A DNA stretch of 64,000 bases. Source: Doryteuthis pealeii. Taxonomy: Eukaryota > Mollusca > Cephalopoda > Myopsida > Loliginidae. The notes under the pieces are model-generated. The model had not been told where the DNA came from. It saw only the letters and a list, made by a program, of their open reading frames with translations, and searched no databases. Location: assembly GCA_023376005.1 (NCBI GenBank), contig CM042145.1, forward strand, positions 62,173,159 through 62,237,158, written 5' to 3'. Both the position numbers and the translations under genes were made by a program. Within the stretch, counting starts at the first letter, position 1, and each line of letters begins with the position of its first letter. Shown one piece after another: positions 43,546 through 57,631 of the stretch.

Positions 43546-43651
43546 ATACAATACTAAGGAATAAATGGTCAGATGAGGACAATTGCCTTACATATTAGGA
43601 CACAATGACTGACTGACTGAAGTCATTCAAATCTAATTATATATCCATTTA

Positions 43652-43890
43652 CCAACCCTTCCACACGAGTAGGATGCGACTCAAGGTCAATATATTAAGC
43701 AGAGTTTAACAGCTTTGAATTCAGAGTTTTCCTTCTAACAAAGGTTAAAAAGCCCAGCCTGTCCTTTTATTTACCCATAGCTGGAGGGAGAATAGTTGGA
43801 TACATACCTTTCCCAAGGGTATTAATGTTATATGAAATGCAAAGAGCCTCATCCAGGATTTGAACTCATCTCTCATGGTCCATTTCCTAT
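43652..43890 (-). mobile_element. SINE-B copy cut by assembly gap
   Basis: TTTACCAACCCTTCCACACG, GACTCAAGGTCAATATATTA, CCATAGCTGGAGGGAG, CCAAGGGTATTAATG and CATCCAGGATTTGAAC. The box A end would lie beyond the gap, as seen at 58303-58577. Confidence 0.8.
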
Positions 43891-43900
43891 CAATCTCTCT

Positions 43901-44000
43901 NNNNNNNNNNNNNNNNNNNNNNNNNNNNNNNNNNNNNNNNNNNNNNNNNNNNNNNNNNNNNNNNNNNNNNNNNNNNNNNNNNNNNNNNNNNNNNNNNNNN
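43901..44000. other. Assembly gap (100 N)
   Basis: Exactly one hundred N, the conventional scaffold gap of unknown size. It separates two contigs that overlap in content. Confidence 0.99.
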
Positions 44001-44144
44001 TATTTTTTTTTTTAAAGTAAGTTATGTATAATTTTATATAGAAATCAATTGAATAAAAAAAAAAAATCTTTTTATATGCGTTCTTACTGGTATTATCGTT
44101 AGTCTTTCTTATCTAATATGATATTTAATTATTAATACTGAAGG

Positions 44145-44385
44145 CTGGTTTTAGCTCAGTCAGGTATAGAGCAACTTGCCTAGGAATCGGCAAGGTTCCT
44201 GTTTCGATGCCGGCCTCACCAACCAGCTCATGAGTAGCACGGGGATCTGTATGGTAAAGTTAGGAGCGATGCGTAGATGGTGGTGCACCACCTCGGATGC
44301 AAAAACAATTTCTTGCCTAGCACTAGTGAAACGGGATAGACTCCTTGCTGCTGCTGATTACTGACTTTAGGCCACCCGTTGATGT
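44145..44385 (+). mobile_element. SINE-A (mirror of 59893-60142)
   Basis: GGCTGGTTTTAGCTCAGTCA carries an extra T and extra G against the consensus; other single-base insertions follow (TAGAGCAACTTGCC). Probably not an independent copy. Confidence 0.6.
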
Positions 44386-45034
44386 TTACTTACATTTTTT
44401 AATACTTAAGATACTTGCGCCCACCATAGGCAACATATATTTTGCTAGTTCTTTAAAGTAGTAATAGATTGGCTAGGAAAATTTAAAATCTGATTGAGCA
44501 GACATGTTATATTGATTTTGGTGTAATGTATTAACATTTTAAATCTGATGAGGATTTACAGAGTTTTGTATTTCTTTTATCTTAATTAAGAAGAATTCAT
44601 ATTAATTTTCTGTTACATTCTTGATTCATGCTTCGAGATATATTCTAACCCTTTTCTAAGAAATTACTTATGTCAATTTTTGACCATTTTAAAGAAAAAT
44701 TTTATTTAATTTTTTTTTACTTCAGAATTGTACTGAAATAGAAAGAGAGAAGAAACTGCGAATATAGATAAAAAAGAAATGTAAAGGAAATATAGAAAGC
44801 AATATTTTAATGATTAATGTGAGTTATTTGTTTATCTGTATAGGAAATTAAGGAAGTTTTCATTTGTCAATAGATCATTATTGAAAGTAGTCTCATTTGG
44901 TTTTAAGCTGAATTTAGTGAATAATCTAAGTGATATTGACTATTTGCCTAAGGAACCTGAAACAATAATAAATTTTTTTTATTGTTTTTCTCTTTTGTCT
45001 TCTCATATCCTTAACTAAGAAGAATTATGCCCCC

Positions 45035-45553
45035 TCCCCCCACCCAGGTGTAAGTATTAAGTTATTGATGTAATGAAATATATATAACATTAAGAAAGAC
45101 TAATTTGAAATAGTAAGACGCATTTAATAGATTGCTATATTTTAAGTATATTTTAATTCCTTTTGTCTATATAAAATCATTCAATAGGTTTGAGTTAATA
45201 TGTTGAATAATAAAACAATAATATAGAATCAATAACACCAAGTATTATGTATTAACCCGCTTTTGTTAAACCAGATACAATAACCACACGCATATAGTTT
45301 ATGTAAACCTTTATTTTTTTACTGATAGATAAGACACTTGCAGGATCTTTTTAAAATGCCCACTTAATTAACATGGGCCCTGTTTTGAGGCAATCTAATT
45401 CGATTTCATAGACATGTGTTAATAAAAACTTTATTCATTGTATTTAATGTGGATTTTGACTATAATTAAATTACTTCCACTGATAAACATATGCAAATTC
45501 CTGAGGTATTGTGAATTAGTTATTACAGACACACCAAATCTCCATTATAATAG
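45035..45553 (-). mobile_element. Helitron-B (mirror of 58755-59283)
   Basis: Reverse image of the 58755 copy, ending AAATCTCCATTATAATAGA with base-level errors. Confidence 0.55.
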
Positions 45554-46319
45554 ATTTAAATACACTTCATTGATAACTTGAAAGATTGAATTCTGGGTGT
45601 TAGTAAACTAAAGGATAAAAAATAAAACATTGAATCAGCTTCAGACCTTAGAACACTAACCCCCCCCCCACATTTGAGGAGCCTGTCCCACTTGATGCTA
45701 CTAATACTAAGTTATGCCTAAAAGCAATATATGAGGAGCAATGTAGATGTAATGATTTACTGTCATAGGAAATAGGACATTGATGAGATGAGTTCAAAAT
45801 CCTGGATGAGGCTCTTTGCATAATCATATAACATTAATACCCTTGCGGAAAGGTATGATATGCCGACTATTCTTCTCCTCCAAGCTTATGGGTAAATAAT
45901 AGGACAGGCTGGGCTTTTATAACCTTTGGGAAGGAAAACTCTGAATTTCAAGCTGTTAAACTCTGCTTAATATATTGACCTTGAGTCGCATCCTACTCAT
46001 GTGGAAGGTTGGTAAATGGAATTATATAATAGATGTTGAATTGACTTCAGTCAAGTCATTGCTGTCCTAATATGTAAGGGCAGATTGTGCCTCATCTGAC
46101 CATCATTCACTAGTATTGTATTAGTTGACATACCACGGTTAAAGAGTTCAGTCTGCCTTACTTAATTTACCCATTAACTTGGTTTAACGTAAGGCCAGAG
46201 TACAAGGCACCCAGTGAAAGATCAAACCGTCACTTTTGTTTTGATAGTTTAGCTCGCCTAACATTTGAAGGTGCTCATTTTCAATTGAAAGACAGTTTTT
46301 AACAAAGTTGCTCTTTCTT

Positions 46320-46722
46320 GAGAGGCACCCCCTCCATTCAATTGGCTGGTCACGCCAAACCCTTAGCACCTATAATTATTATTGTCCTAACCACCTATTG
46401 CCCTTACGGCAATCCCAACTCTTTTTTTATCATATATGTGCTAGAGGTGATGGTTGAGGGTCTTTAGGTCCTGGGGGGGGGGGGGGGGACTATGCCATTA
46501 AACTCTATCTGGGTGAAGTTCCAATATTGGAGCTCGGGGAATGTGAGTACCCCTTATGCACCATATACTCTGACCCGGGGATGGTAGTAGTGTTAGGGCT
46601 CCCATCTATGAATTAACATAGAACAATGAGTTTTAAAAAAACTGGAATGAATAAACAAAAAAACAGTTTTTCCAGCATAAAATGACCCAAGCAAGGGTTG
46701 ACATGCCATACAAATCCAACCA
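46320..46722 (+). mobile_element. Retroposon R (mirror of 57632-58005)
   Basis: Reverse image with indels; the (CCAA)n tail reads CCATACAAATCCAACCAACG. Confidence 0.6.
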
Positions 46723-47603
46723 ACGCAAATGTTTGTTGGAGATTGGAAGTAATGTTTTCCTTTTTGTTTTTCTTTCTCTTGTTTGGTTATGGAAATCCCA
46801 TTCTAAACTGGTAAATCAAGTTTTTAATGTTCTTTTACTTCAACAAATTGTATCATTCCAGAATTTTGATGTCATTCTTAAACCTGAATTGCTTTATGTA
46901 CTATCTTTGTTTCACAAATATATTTTTAGTTCACGAATAATGAAACTTATTATTATTATTAAAATTGTGATCACATGAATATTCGATCAATGAAAGGTTT
47001 GTTGATCTGATAAACACGAAAATCCAGTTGTATTAAGTTGGGTTGAATTTAAACTGTTGCACTTGTAAATATTGTCTAAAGTTACTTATTGGGAGAAAAT
47101 CTGGATTAAACCACTTTTTTTTAATGTAATCGTTATAAATTGAATCTGAAAGGTTAAAGTGTACCCTCCCCCACCTTCGCCCTGTTTATTTAATATTATT
47201 GATAATATATACTGTGTAAAGTGAAAATTATTGTTTTCTAAAAAAAATCAATGTAAATTAATTCTATCTTATAAGATTGTTTAAAATGATTAACATTATG
47301 AATAGCATATTGTGTCACATCCTACTTCATGCGAAGGTTCATAAAGTACATATTATCTATTAATAATGGAGATTGTTGTCTCTCTGAATTTGAAACTCAA
47401 TCACTGCTTACGTCACAAACCTTCAAGAAATTGTTTAAGTATTATCAATGAGTATTTAATTTATTATTCAAAATCCTTAATACGTAGAAATTAAATGGTT
47501 CACAATGTTTTTTAAAACCAGATTTTAAAAATACATGTTTGAGTATTATATATTTATTAATCATAAAAAAAAAAATTTATTTTTTACTCTTGTCCATCTT
47601 TTT

Positions 47604-47639
<36 letters not shown>

Positions 47640-47928
47640 CAAGAAGTTAACTAAAAGTTTCCAAATATACCTCTGATTTTTGTGTAAAAATATATCCTAA
47701 ATAATTATTAATAATAAATAGATGCACACATTTCTGCTTTTGAGGGGGACAAAACTAAGTTTTCCATTTCAAATTTGTTTTATGTTAAATTTTTTTTTTT
47801 TTTTTAACTCCTTTAATAAATTTGACTGATTTTACTTATGATACAATCCTCTGACATTGAATTTTTAACTCTCCAACCCAGGCATATCCTTTCAAAAATT
47901 AAATTTTACACTGCCTGCGAGAGTTTCA

Positions 47929-47959
<31 letters not shown>

Positions 47960-48559
47960 AGATAATAATAAAAATGTATTGGCAAACTTGGATTGAAAAG
48001 TTAAGTTTGTTAACTTTTTTATTTTTTATTATTCACTAACTGAAAGGAAGATTACTTTATAGATAAAAAAATAAAATAAAATTTTTTTTTTTTTTTGTAA
48101 GTTATTTTCTAATGAATTTTAAGCAATGGAAAAAAACCCAATGTAATTCAATGTAAATTACTTTGTTGATTATTTTCATAAAAACCTAAGTTGAATCAAA
48201 GTTCAATCATTTAGATCTCAGAATGTGCTCTATACTCTAAAAGTTGATGAATTAATTCTTTTATTGCTTTTAGCCTAGTTTAATTTTACACCTTAATCTC
48301 TTTTTGCCAAACAGAACAAAATAAGCCACCTTTTCACATAGCACCTTTATCAGTACCAAAAAAACAAAAGCAAACAAATGAACAATAGCAGTCAGTTTTA
48401 TATTTGTATAGACCACCTACCAATTTACCTCAGTTTTCTTCAAACTGGTATTTCTTTTCTTCTTTCTTTTCTTTTAACAGTCAAAATTAAAACTTGCAAA
48501 ATTTTAGAGTGATTGAACCAGACCTGTTTTCTTGCCATTTTGTACTGTATCTTATCATA

Positions 48560-49085
48560 ATGGAGTTTGCGTGGTCTGTGCTGAACTGTCACTGTTATGT
48601 CACAATACTCTCAGGAAATTGCATAAAGTTTATCAATGGTATTTGATTTATAGTCAAAATCATTATACAGTAGGATAAATCTTATTATTACTACTATGAA
48701 AATCTGAGTTTACGTCCAACAGTCCATGTTATTGGTGTGTTTAAAATCCATGCAATGGTTCTTATATATGCAACATAAGAATAAAAGGTTTTACTAATAA
48801 TATGGTGAAGTTAATTTGCAACTTGTTTTAACAAACTAGGGTTAATAAATAAATTACTTAGGTGTATTTATTTCTAATAGAATTATTTTACATTCTCCAA
48901 CCTATATAAATAATCAACACCTACTGAATGATTATATAGAAACCAATTCAAAGTAATAATTAAATAAGTGCTAATCTTTTTATCGCGTTCTATATTTAAT
49001 TTTGGTAGTACTATAATCTAATACTATAATTACATTACAACTTGGATACTTACACGAGGAGGGCGCATAATTGATAATGTTAGTA
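48560..49085 (+). mobile_element. Helitron-B (mirror of 55335-55860)
   Basis: Starts TCTTATCATAATGGAG. Reverse image of the right-hand copy. Confidence 0.55.
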
Positions 49086-49659
49086 GATAAATTCTTAAAG
49101 CCCCCAGGGTAACAGCTGTCTTGCTTAGGAAGCACTTGTAAATATTTTTTGCCCTGTCTGCCTTTATCTAAGTAAGTGGGATTGTTGACTCCGTGTGTGT
49201 GTTGTGTCTCGTGGTGTGTGTGTGTGTGTGTGTCTGCTGATGAAGGGCAAGTGTAAAAGCTTTTGTTGGCAAACAGTGCATGCCTCCTGCACGATGGGGG
49301 GGGGTGGAGAGGAAGGTCCTCTTAGTTTCTCTTTATCTTGAATTGTCATCTTTCACTTGCTGGTTAAAACTGCACCATTGGCTATGCGAATTCTTGTCAA
49401 CCATGCAATGCCCTTCTTTCTTATAACAGAGAAGGGAACAAGCCTTTTATTTATTTTCGCTTCTTTCTTCACTTTGATGTATTGTGGTCTATTTAGACAA
49501 ATGAAGTTGAGTGTTGAATCTGTTTCAGATTCCATATTTGAGATGAATGAAATGAGTCAAGTGAGAGAAAGACTTTGATGATAGACAAAAAGCTGTGTGA
49601 AACAGTAAAACTTAATGGTAGCTTCTTTGCGAGTTATCAATTTAGATTTATTCGTATAA

Positions 49660-49820
49660 CTAGCAGGACCTGTGGATGTTAAATAAAAAACAAAAAACAA
49701 CAAATGACCAAAAAAAAAATAACAAAGAAAACCAATAATACCACAGTTATGATAATTTGAAATTTACATCATTTCGATATGTATACTTAAGAGCTCTTTT
49801 AAATAGTTCAATATGCAGAG
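49660..49820 (-). mobile_element. Helitron-A 3' tip (mirror of 54702-54793), hairpin split
   Basis: CTAGCAGGACCTGTGGAT is separated from ACCACAGTTATGATAATT by an A-rich insertion of about 55 bases found in neither other copy. It keeps the 47-bp block that the left contig lacks. Confidence 0.65.
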
Positions 49821-49829
49821 ATACTGAAT

Positions 49830-50460
49830 AAGTTGTATGTTTCCTGTGTCCCTGACGCAGATAAATCTATACTCCATGCTGTCCCAGTTTTTTTCATTTG
49901 TATTCTTCCTCCCATTTCAGTAACTGTAAATAATTTCAATTAGTTCAGTAGAAGATGGAATTTCACAGGATAGGTTAAAGGTAGGAGTTAGCGGTTTTAG
50001 TATGTCTCCCCAAATCATAAATAGAAAAACCCTACAAATTTAATTAGAAAGCATTTAGTTAGACCATACATTATTCCTGGGACTCATTAAGCAAATCTTC
50101 TGCATCCACAGGATGCACTAAACATAAATCATATATAGTGATGCTTAGATACTTTTTGTGTCCATGGATACACATATTTGCTTTGAATGAGCCCCAGGAA
50201 TTTGATCGAGTCCCAATTAAAAGTTTCATAACTTTTTTATTTTATTTATGATCTGAGAAACAGCTAAGCCATCGTAACTCCTACCTTGTAAACCTTATCT
50301 TGTAATTTGTTTTTAAAGAAACTATATGAATGTATTACTTAGACTTTTCGAAATTGGTGAGAGAAGAAAAAAGAAAAACACATTGGACGCGATGGAATGA
50401 TTTTTACTCATCCTTTTAGAGTTTTTTGTGTAGGTACACATCTGTGTCCCTATCAGTGTG
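49830..50460. mobile_element. Foldback element FB (mirror of 54073-54690)
   Basis: Reverse image with many single-base indels. Confidence 0.6.
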
Positions 50461-50477
50461 TAGTATGATAATATATT

Positions 50478-50512
<35 letters not shown>

Positions 50513-52318
50513 GATACATTGAGTATGCTAAATTAATTGAATGGTGAATCTGGAGTTAATACATTATAAATCCTCATTTCTTCTTTAATCTCTTTAAGAT
50601 GATCTCATAACTTTTATAAATAGGTATTGGAAATAGTTGATATTTTCCCCTCATCCATACAGTCAATGTTTTTTTTTTTTTTTTTTTTATTGGTCTGATT
50701 ATTGGGATCTAAAGAATGAACTTTTGTATCAGAAACTTATCTCGTTGAATCAAATAACAAAAAAAAAAAACTCTGTATGATATGAATTTTATAAGGGATG
50801 GATTTTTTGTTGCAGAATGACAATTCATTTATTCATTTTTTTTTCTTCTTTTGGAAATAATCTATTTAGATCAAGCAAGTTTATTTTATTTTTTTAGTGG
50901 CCTATTTACCTAAATTGATTTTCATCAGTTAAGCAAGGTAATTTGCAGTTTATCAGCGTGTATTTAATGTCATATTGACAATTTTCTGTTCAGATATATT
51001 ACATTTTCTTAAACAAAACAAAAAATAACGTCAATTTTATTACAAATGATAATTAATTGCATGATTACAAGTAGATTTATCTCACCTTTTCATATTTATA
51101 TTTTTAGTAGGTATTGATGAGAGGAGTGTGTGTGCTGTGGTGTGTGTGATATATTATTATATTATATATTATTATTAGATATAATATTACACACGGTTTT
51201 GAACTGCATGACAAAAACTGTCAGTTACCAAGTGCTGTTGACGTTCATAGTATCTGCCCATATATTCATATATACTTATATATATATTATATATATATAT
51301 ATATATATAATATATATGAGTGTGTGTGAACAAAAAGTGATAACTTTTGTAGGGTATTTTTTTTTAACGTTTATTTATCCTGTTACATGCTCTCAACTTG
51401 TTCCTTGACCTTAGGTCAACTTTAAGAGCTATTAATAGTTTCAATATGAAAAAAGTATGAGTTGATCATTGAATATTAAACCACTCTCTCACTCTTTTTT
51501 CTTATTCTTTCCACTTTTCATTTTTCATTATCGTATCGATTGAATAAATTTCTTTTTTGCTTCTTTATATATTTTCTCTGTGTAGCATGTCCTTGCTTCT
51601 TCCCTGTCTTTATAATAAAAAACAGGATGGTTCAATTGATTTTAACTGAGGTAGAAAGACACTCATGAGAAATAAGATGTGGTGGGATGGGGTGTACCTT
51701 GACCCAAGTACCGCCATTGCTATTGTTCCCCAACATATTACACAACACAGTTACTTTTCAAGCAACAAGGGTCTGTCATACAATTTTTGAATTGCCTTCA
51801 AATTGGAATTGTCGTGATGTGTTGTGTGTGTAGGGGGGGTTGCAGGGTCCTGAGCAGCATTTTGCATCTAGCAATTTTCTTTCTTTGTTAACCATAAAAA
51901 AAAAAAAAATTGCAAGTAATGAACATAGTTACAAAGAGGTCATAGGGCACTGCAGTGCAAATGTAGGGGGGGGAAGCCAAAAAATGTACCCTCTCACAGT
52001 GTTTTTTTTTTTTTTTTTTTTTACAGCACCTTTCTCCAAAAATGGATACCTAATCACTATCAATTAGTTTCATATGCATAACATTATAAGAAAGTAAATC
52101 AATCCTGGTTGAGGTTGTTGTATTTAATAGTGCTAATACCCTTGGGGTATTCTTGCTCCATCTATAAAGTAGGGCGATGCTGGGCTCTTTCAACCGTGGA
52201 ATATTGCAACGATCTAGCGAAAAGTAAAACTCTGATTTCAACCAGTTGTAGACCCTTGAGAGTGGATTGCTCCACTAGGTTATTCTTCTGCCCAAGACAC
52301 TACATGAGTATCGTCCCT

Positions 52319-52323
52319 CTCAG
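52319..52323. other. Hinge of the giant inverted repeat
   Basis: Leftward, homology to the left contig reaches position 37648 (GGGACGATACTC). Rightward, homology starts at 37687. So the fold leaves a loop of only about 40 bases of original sequence, represented on one arm only. Confidence 0.85.
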
Positions 52324-53219
52324 GGGTCTACAACTGGTTTGAATTCAGAGTTTTACTTTTCCTAGATCAGTTGCCATACCACGGTTAAAGAGCCCAGCAT
52401 GCCCTACTTATAGATGGAGCAAGAATACCCCAAGGGTATTAGCACTATGTGAAATACACACAACCTCAACCAGGATTTGAGTTTACTTTCTTATAATGTT
52501 TATGCCATATGCAACTAATTATATGATAGGTATTCCATTTTTGGAGAAGGTGCTGCACTTTGTGAGAGGGTACCTTTTTTGCTCCTCCCCCCTACATTGC
52601 ACTAAGCAGATGCCCATACCTCCTTTGTAACTATGTTTCATTACTTGCAATTTTTTTTTTTTTATGGTTAACAAAGAAAGAAAATTGCAGATGCAAATGC
52701 TGCTCAGGACCCGCACCCCCCCTACACACACACACATCACGACAATCCAATTTGAAAGGCAATTCCAAAAATGTAGACAGACCTTGTTGCTTGAAAAGTA
52801 ACTGTGTGTGTGTATATATTTGGGGAACAATAGCAAGGGCTGGTACTTGAGGTCAGGTACACCCCCACCCACCACATTCTTATTTCTCATGAGTGTCTTC
52901 ACCTCAGTTAAATAATGAACCATCCTGTTTTTTATTATAAAGACAGGGAAGAAAAAAGGACATGCTACACAGAGAAAATATAACAAGAAAGCAAAAAAGA
53001 AATTTATTTCAATCGAACATAATGAAAAGATGAAAAGTGGAAAGAAAGAAAAAGAGTGAGAGAGTGTTAAATCAAGATCAACTCATACTTTTTACATATT
53101 GAACTATTTAATAGCTCTTAAGTTGACCTAAGGTCAAAACAAGTTGAGAGCAATGAAAGGATAAATAACGTTAAAAAAAATAACCCTACAAAAGTTATCA
53201 CTTTTTGTTCACACACACA

Positions 53220-53220
53220 C

Positions 53221-53275
<55 letters not shown>

Positions 53276-53337
53276 GATACATGAAGTCAACAGCACTTGG
53301 TAACTGACAGTTTTTTTGTCTATGCAGTTTTCAAACC

Positions 53338-53385
<48 letters not shown>

Positions 53386-53406
53386 CACACACACACACAC
53401 ACACAC
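53220..53406. repeat. (TA)n and (CA)n microsatellites around SINE-D scrap
   Basis: TA runs at 53222-53271 and 53344-53379 and a CA run to 53406. They are longer than at the matching place near 38573, as expected of alleles or separate copies. Confidence 0.95.
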
Positions 53407-54011
53407 GTCCATCCATCCATACCTACTTAAAAATATAAATAAAAAGGTGAGTAAATCTACTTGTAATAATGCAATTAATTATCATTTGTAATAAAATACG
53501 TTTATTTTTGTTTTGTTTAAGAAAATGTAATAATCTGACAGAAAAATTGTCAATATGACATTAAATATCAGCTGATAAACTGCAAATACCTTGCTTAACT
53601 GATGAAATCAATTTAGGTAAATAGGACACTAAAAAATAAAATAAACTTGCTTGATCTAAATAGATTATTCAAAAAAGAAAGAAAAAAAAATGAATAATGA
53701 ATGTCATCTGTCTAACAAAAAATCCCATCCACTTATAAAATACAATATCAACAGATTTTTTTTTTTGTTACCTTTGATCAACAGATAAGTTTATGATACA
53801 AAAGTTCATTCTTTAATCCCAAAATCAGACAATAAAAAAAAAAAAAAAAAAAAAAAAACATTGACTGTATGGTATGAGGGGGAAAAATATCAAGCTATTT
53901 TCAATACTATATTTATAAATTATGAGATCATCTTAAGAGATTAAAGAAGAAATGAGATTTATAGTATTAACATCCAGATTCACCATTCAATTTAATTTAC
54001 AATACTCAAAG

Positions 54012-54072
<61 letters not shown>

Positions 54073-54073
<1 letters not shown>

Positions 54074-54690
54074 TGATAGGGACACAGGATGTGTACCTGA
54101 CACAAAAATCTAAAAGGATGCAGTAAAATCATATCCATGCGTCCCAGTGTTTTTCTTTTTTCTTCTCTCACCATTTCAAGCTAACTGTAAATACATTTCA
54201 ATAGTTTCTTTAAAAACAAATTACACAGGATAGGTTACAAGGTAGGAGTTAGATGGCTTTAGCTGTTTCTACAGATCATAAATAAAAAATAAAAAAGTTA
54301 TGAAACTTTAATTGGGACTCATCAAATTTCCTGGGGGCTCATTCAAAGCAAATATGTGTATCCCAGGACACAAAAAGTTATCAGCATCACTATATATATT
54401 ATTTTAGTGCATCCTGGGATGCAGAGATTTGCTTTAAATGAGTCCCCAGGAAAATGTATGGGTCCTAACTAAAGTTTCTTAATAAATTGTAGGGTTTTTA
54501 TTTATGATTTGGGGAGACAACTAAAACCGGCTAACTCCTACCTTGTAACCTATCCTGTGAAATTCATTTCTACGAAACTATTGAAATGTATTTACAGTTA
54601 GCTTGAAATGGGAGGGAAGAACAAAGAAAAAAACTGGGACGCATGGATATGATTTTACTGCGTCAGGGACACAGGACATACACTTATCAG
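54073..54690. mobile_element. Foldback element FB, complete (618 bp)
   Basis: Same as 39425-40043 with a handful of substitutions (for example GCGTCCCAG for GCATCCCAG). Confidence 0.88.
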
Positions 54691-54701
54691 TATCTCTGCA
54701 T

Positions 54702-54793
54702 ATTGAACTATTTCAAAAGAGCTCTTAAGTAAACATATCAAATGATGTAATATTCAAATTATCATACTGTGGTATATCCACAGGTCCTGCTAG
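54702..54793 (+). mobile_element. Helitron-A 3' end fragment
   Basis: TTGAACTATTTC through AAGTAAACATATC to hairpin CTGTGGTATATCCACAG, GTCCTG, CTAG, T. It directly abuts FB. Confidence 0.85.
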
Positions 54794-55334
54794 TATAAAT
54801 AAATCTAAATTGATAACTCGCAAAGAAGCTACCATTAAGTTTACCTGTTTCACACAGTTTTTGTCTATCATCAAAGTCTTTCTCTCACTTGACTCATTTC
54901 ATTCATCTCAATTATGGATCGAAACAGATTCAACACTCAACTTCATTTGTCTAATAGAAACCACAATACATTCAATGAAGAAAGAGAGAAAAAATAAATA
55001 AAAGGCTTTTCCCTTCTCTTTATAAAGAAGAAGGCATTGCCATGGTGACAAAGAATTCCATAGCCAAGTGTGCAGTTACAGCAAGTGAAAGATGACAATT
55101 TAAGATAGAACTAAGAGGCCTTCTCCCACCCCCCCCCCATCGTGCAGGAGGCATGCACTGTTGCAACAAAAGATTTTACACTTGCCCTTCATCAGCAGAC
55201 ACACACACACACACACACACACGAGACACACACACACACGAGCCACAATCCCACTTACTTAATAAAGCAGACAGGCAAAAATATTACAAGTTTCCTAGAA
55301 GACAGCTGTTACCCTGGGGGCTTTAAATTTACTA

Positions 55335-55860
55335 CTAACAATTATCAATATGCGCCCTCCATCGGTGTAAGTATCCAAGTTGTAATGTAATTAAATATAT
55401 TAAATTAGACTAACAAAATTAAATAAGAACGCATAAAAAGATTACACTTATTTTAATTATACTTTAATTGGTTTCTATATAAAATCATTCATAGGTTTGA
55501 TTTTAATAGGTTGGAGAATAAAATAATTATATTAGAAATAAATAACACCAAGTAATTATTTATTTAACCCAGTTTTGTTAAAACAAGTTTGCAAATTAAC
55601 CACACCATATATTATGTAAACCTTTATTTCTTAGTGATATATAAGACACATTGCAGGATTTTAAACACACCAATAACATGGACTGTTTTGAGACAAAACT
55701 CAGATTTTCATAGAGTAATAAATAAGATTTATCCTATGTATTAATGATTTTGACTATAAATCAAATACTCATTGATAAACTTATGCAATTCCTGAGAGTA
55801 TTGTGACATAAGCAGTGACAGTTTCAGACAAACAGACACCAAACCTCCATTATGATAAGA
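55335..55860 (-). mobile_element. Helitron-B copy
   Basis: Counterpart of 40666-41191, with the same TC start and GTTAG end. Confidence 0.75.
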
Positions 55861-56432
55861 TACAGTACAAAATGGCAAAGAAAACAGTCTGTTCAATCAC
55901 TCCTAAATTTTGCAGTTTTAATTTTGACTGTTAAAAAAAAAAAGAAAAAAAAGAAATACCAGTTTGAAAGAAAACTGAGGTAAATTGGTAGGTGGTCTAT
56001 ACAAATATCAAAAAACTGACTGACTAATTGTTCAAGGTACTGAAAAGGTGCTATGTGAAAAAGGTTGGTTTTATTTTGTTCTGTTTGGAAAAGAGATTAA
56101 GGTGTAAATTAAACTAGGCTAAAAGCAATAAAGAATAATTCATCAACTTTTAGAGTATAGAGCACAATCCTGAGATCTAAAATGATTGAATTTGATTCAA
56201 CTTAGGTTTTACTGAAAAATAATCAACAAGTAATTTACATTGAAATTACATTGGGTTTTTTTTTTCCAATTGCTTAAAATTCATTAGAAAATAACCTTTA
56301 CAAAAAAAAAAAAAAATTTATTTTATTTTTTTATCTATAAATTAACTTCCTTTCAGTTAGGAATAAAAAAAATAAATGAGAATTAACACTTAACTTTTTC
56401 AATCCAAGTTTAGCACATTTTTTATTATTACT

Positions 56433-56467
<35 letters not shown>

Positions 56468-56747
56468 AAACTCTCCAGGCAGTGTAAAAATTAAATTTTG
56501 AAAGATATTGCCTGGGTTGGAGAGTTAAAAAATTCAATGTCAGAGGATTTGTATCATAAGTAAAATCATCAAATTTATTAAAGGAGTTAAAAAAAAAAAA
56601 AAAATTTAAATAAAACAATTTGAAATGGAAACTTAGTTTTGTCCCCCTCAAACAGAATGTGTGCATCTATTAATTATTAATAATTATTAGGAATATTTTA
56701 CACAAAATCAGAGGTATTATTTGGAAACTTTTTAGTTAACTTCTTGT

Positions 56748-56785
<38 letters not shown>

Positions 56786-56849
56786 ACAAGAGTAAAAAAT
56801 AAATTTTTTTTTTAGATTAATAAATATATAATACCAAACATGTATTTAT

Positions 56850-57017
56850 TAAAACTTGTTTTAAAAAACATTGTGAACCATTTAATTCTACGTATTAAGG
56901 ATTTTGAATATAAATTAAATACTCATTGATAAACTTAAACAATTCTTGAAGGTTTGTGACGTAAGCAGTGATTGAGTTTCAATTACAGAGAGACAACAAA
57001 TCTCCATTATTAATAGA
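56850..57017 (-). mobile_element. Helitron-B 5' end fragment
   Basis: Counterpart of 42200-42361. Confidence 0.65.
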
Positions 57018-57631
57018 TATATGTATTTATGAACCCCTTCGCATGAGTAGGATGTGACACAATATGCTATTCATATATGTTAATCATTTTAAACAATTCT
57101 TATAAATAGAATTAATTTACATTCAATTTTTTTTAGAAACCAATATTTTCACTTTACACAGTATATATTACAATATATTAAATAAACAGGGCGAAGGTGG
57201 GGGAGGGTACATTTAACCTTTCAGAATTAATTTATAAAGATTACATTAAAAAAAGTGTTTAATCCAGGATTTTCTCCAATAAGTACTTTAGACAATATTT
57301 TACAAGTGCAACAGTTAAATTCACACCAATTAATAAAACTGGATTTTCGTGTTATCAGATCAACAAACCTTTTCATTATGAAGATTCATGTGATCACAAT
57401 TTTAATAATAATAATAAGTTTCATTATCGTGAACTAAAATATATTTTGTTGAAAGCAAAGATATGTACAAAAGCAATTCAGTTAAGATGACATCAAAATT
57501 CTAAATGATACAATTGTTGAATAAAAGAACATTAAAAACTTGATTTACCAGTTTAGAATGGGAGTTTCCCATACCAACAAGAGAAGAGAAAAACAAAAAG
57601 GAAAACATTACTTCCAATTCCAACAAATCAT

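Larger units (their letters stand above)
37687..43890 (+). repeat. 6.2-kb segment duplicated at 52324-58546 (left copy)
   Basis: From GGGTCTACAACTGGTTTGAA onward the sequence is almost identical, block for block, to 52324-58546. The offset is 14637 at the start and 14656 at the end. The few differences are microsatellite or homopolymer lengths, single bases and a 47-bp deletion at about 40057. The last ten bases before the gap do not match the other copy. Confidence 0.95.
44001..52318 (-). repeat. Inverted arm: error-rich reverse copy of 52324-60275
   Basis: The reverse complement follows 52324-60275 in order over its entire length. Both contain the SINE-A, Helitron-B, R, poly-A blocks, CA repeat, FB and SINE-B in mirror order. 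This arm differs by very frequent one- to three-base insertions and deletions and some larger ones. One is an A-rich block of about 55 bases at 49680-49740 that splits the Helitron hairpin. It is about 370 bp longer. The differences look like raw long-read error rather than evolution. Confidence 0.93.
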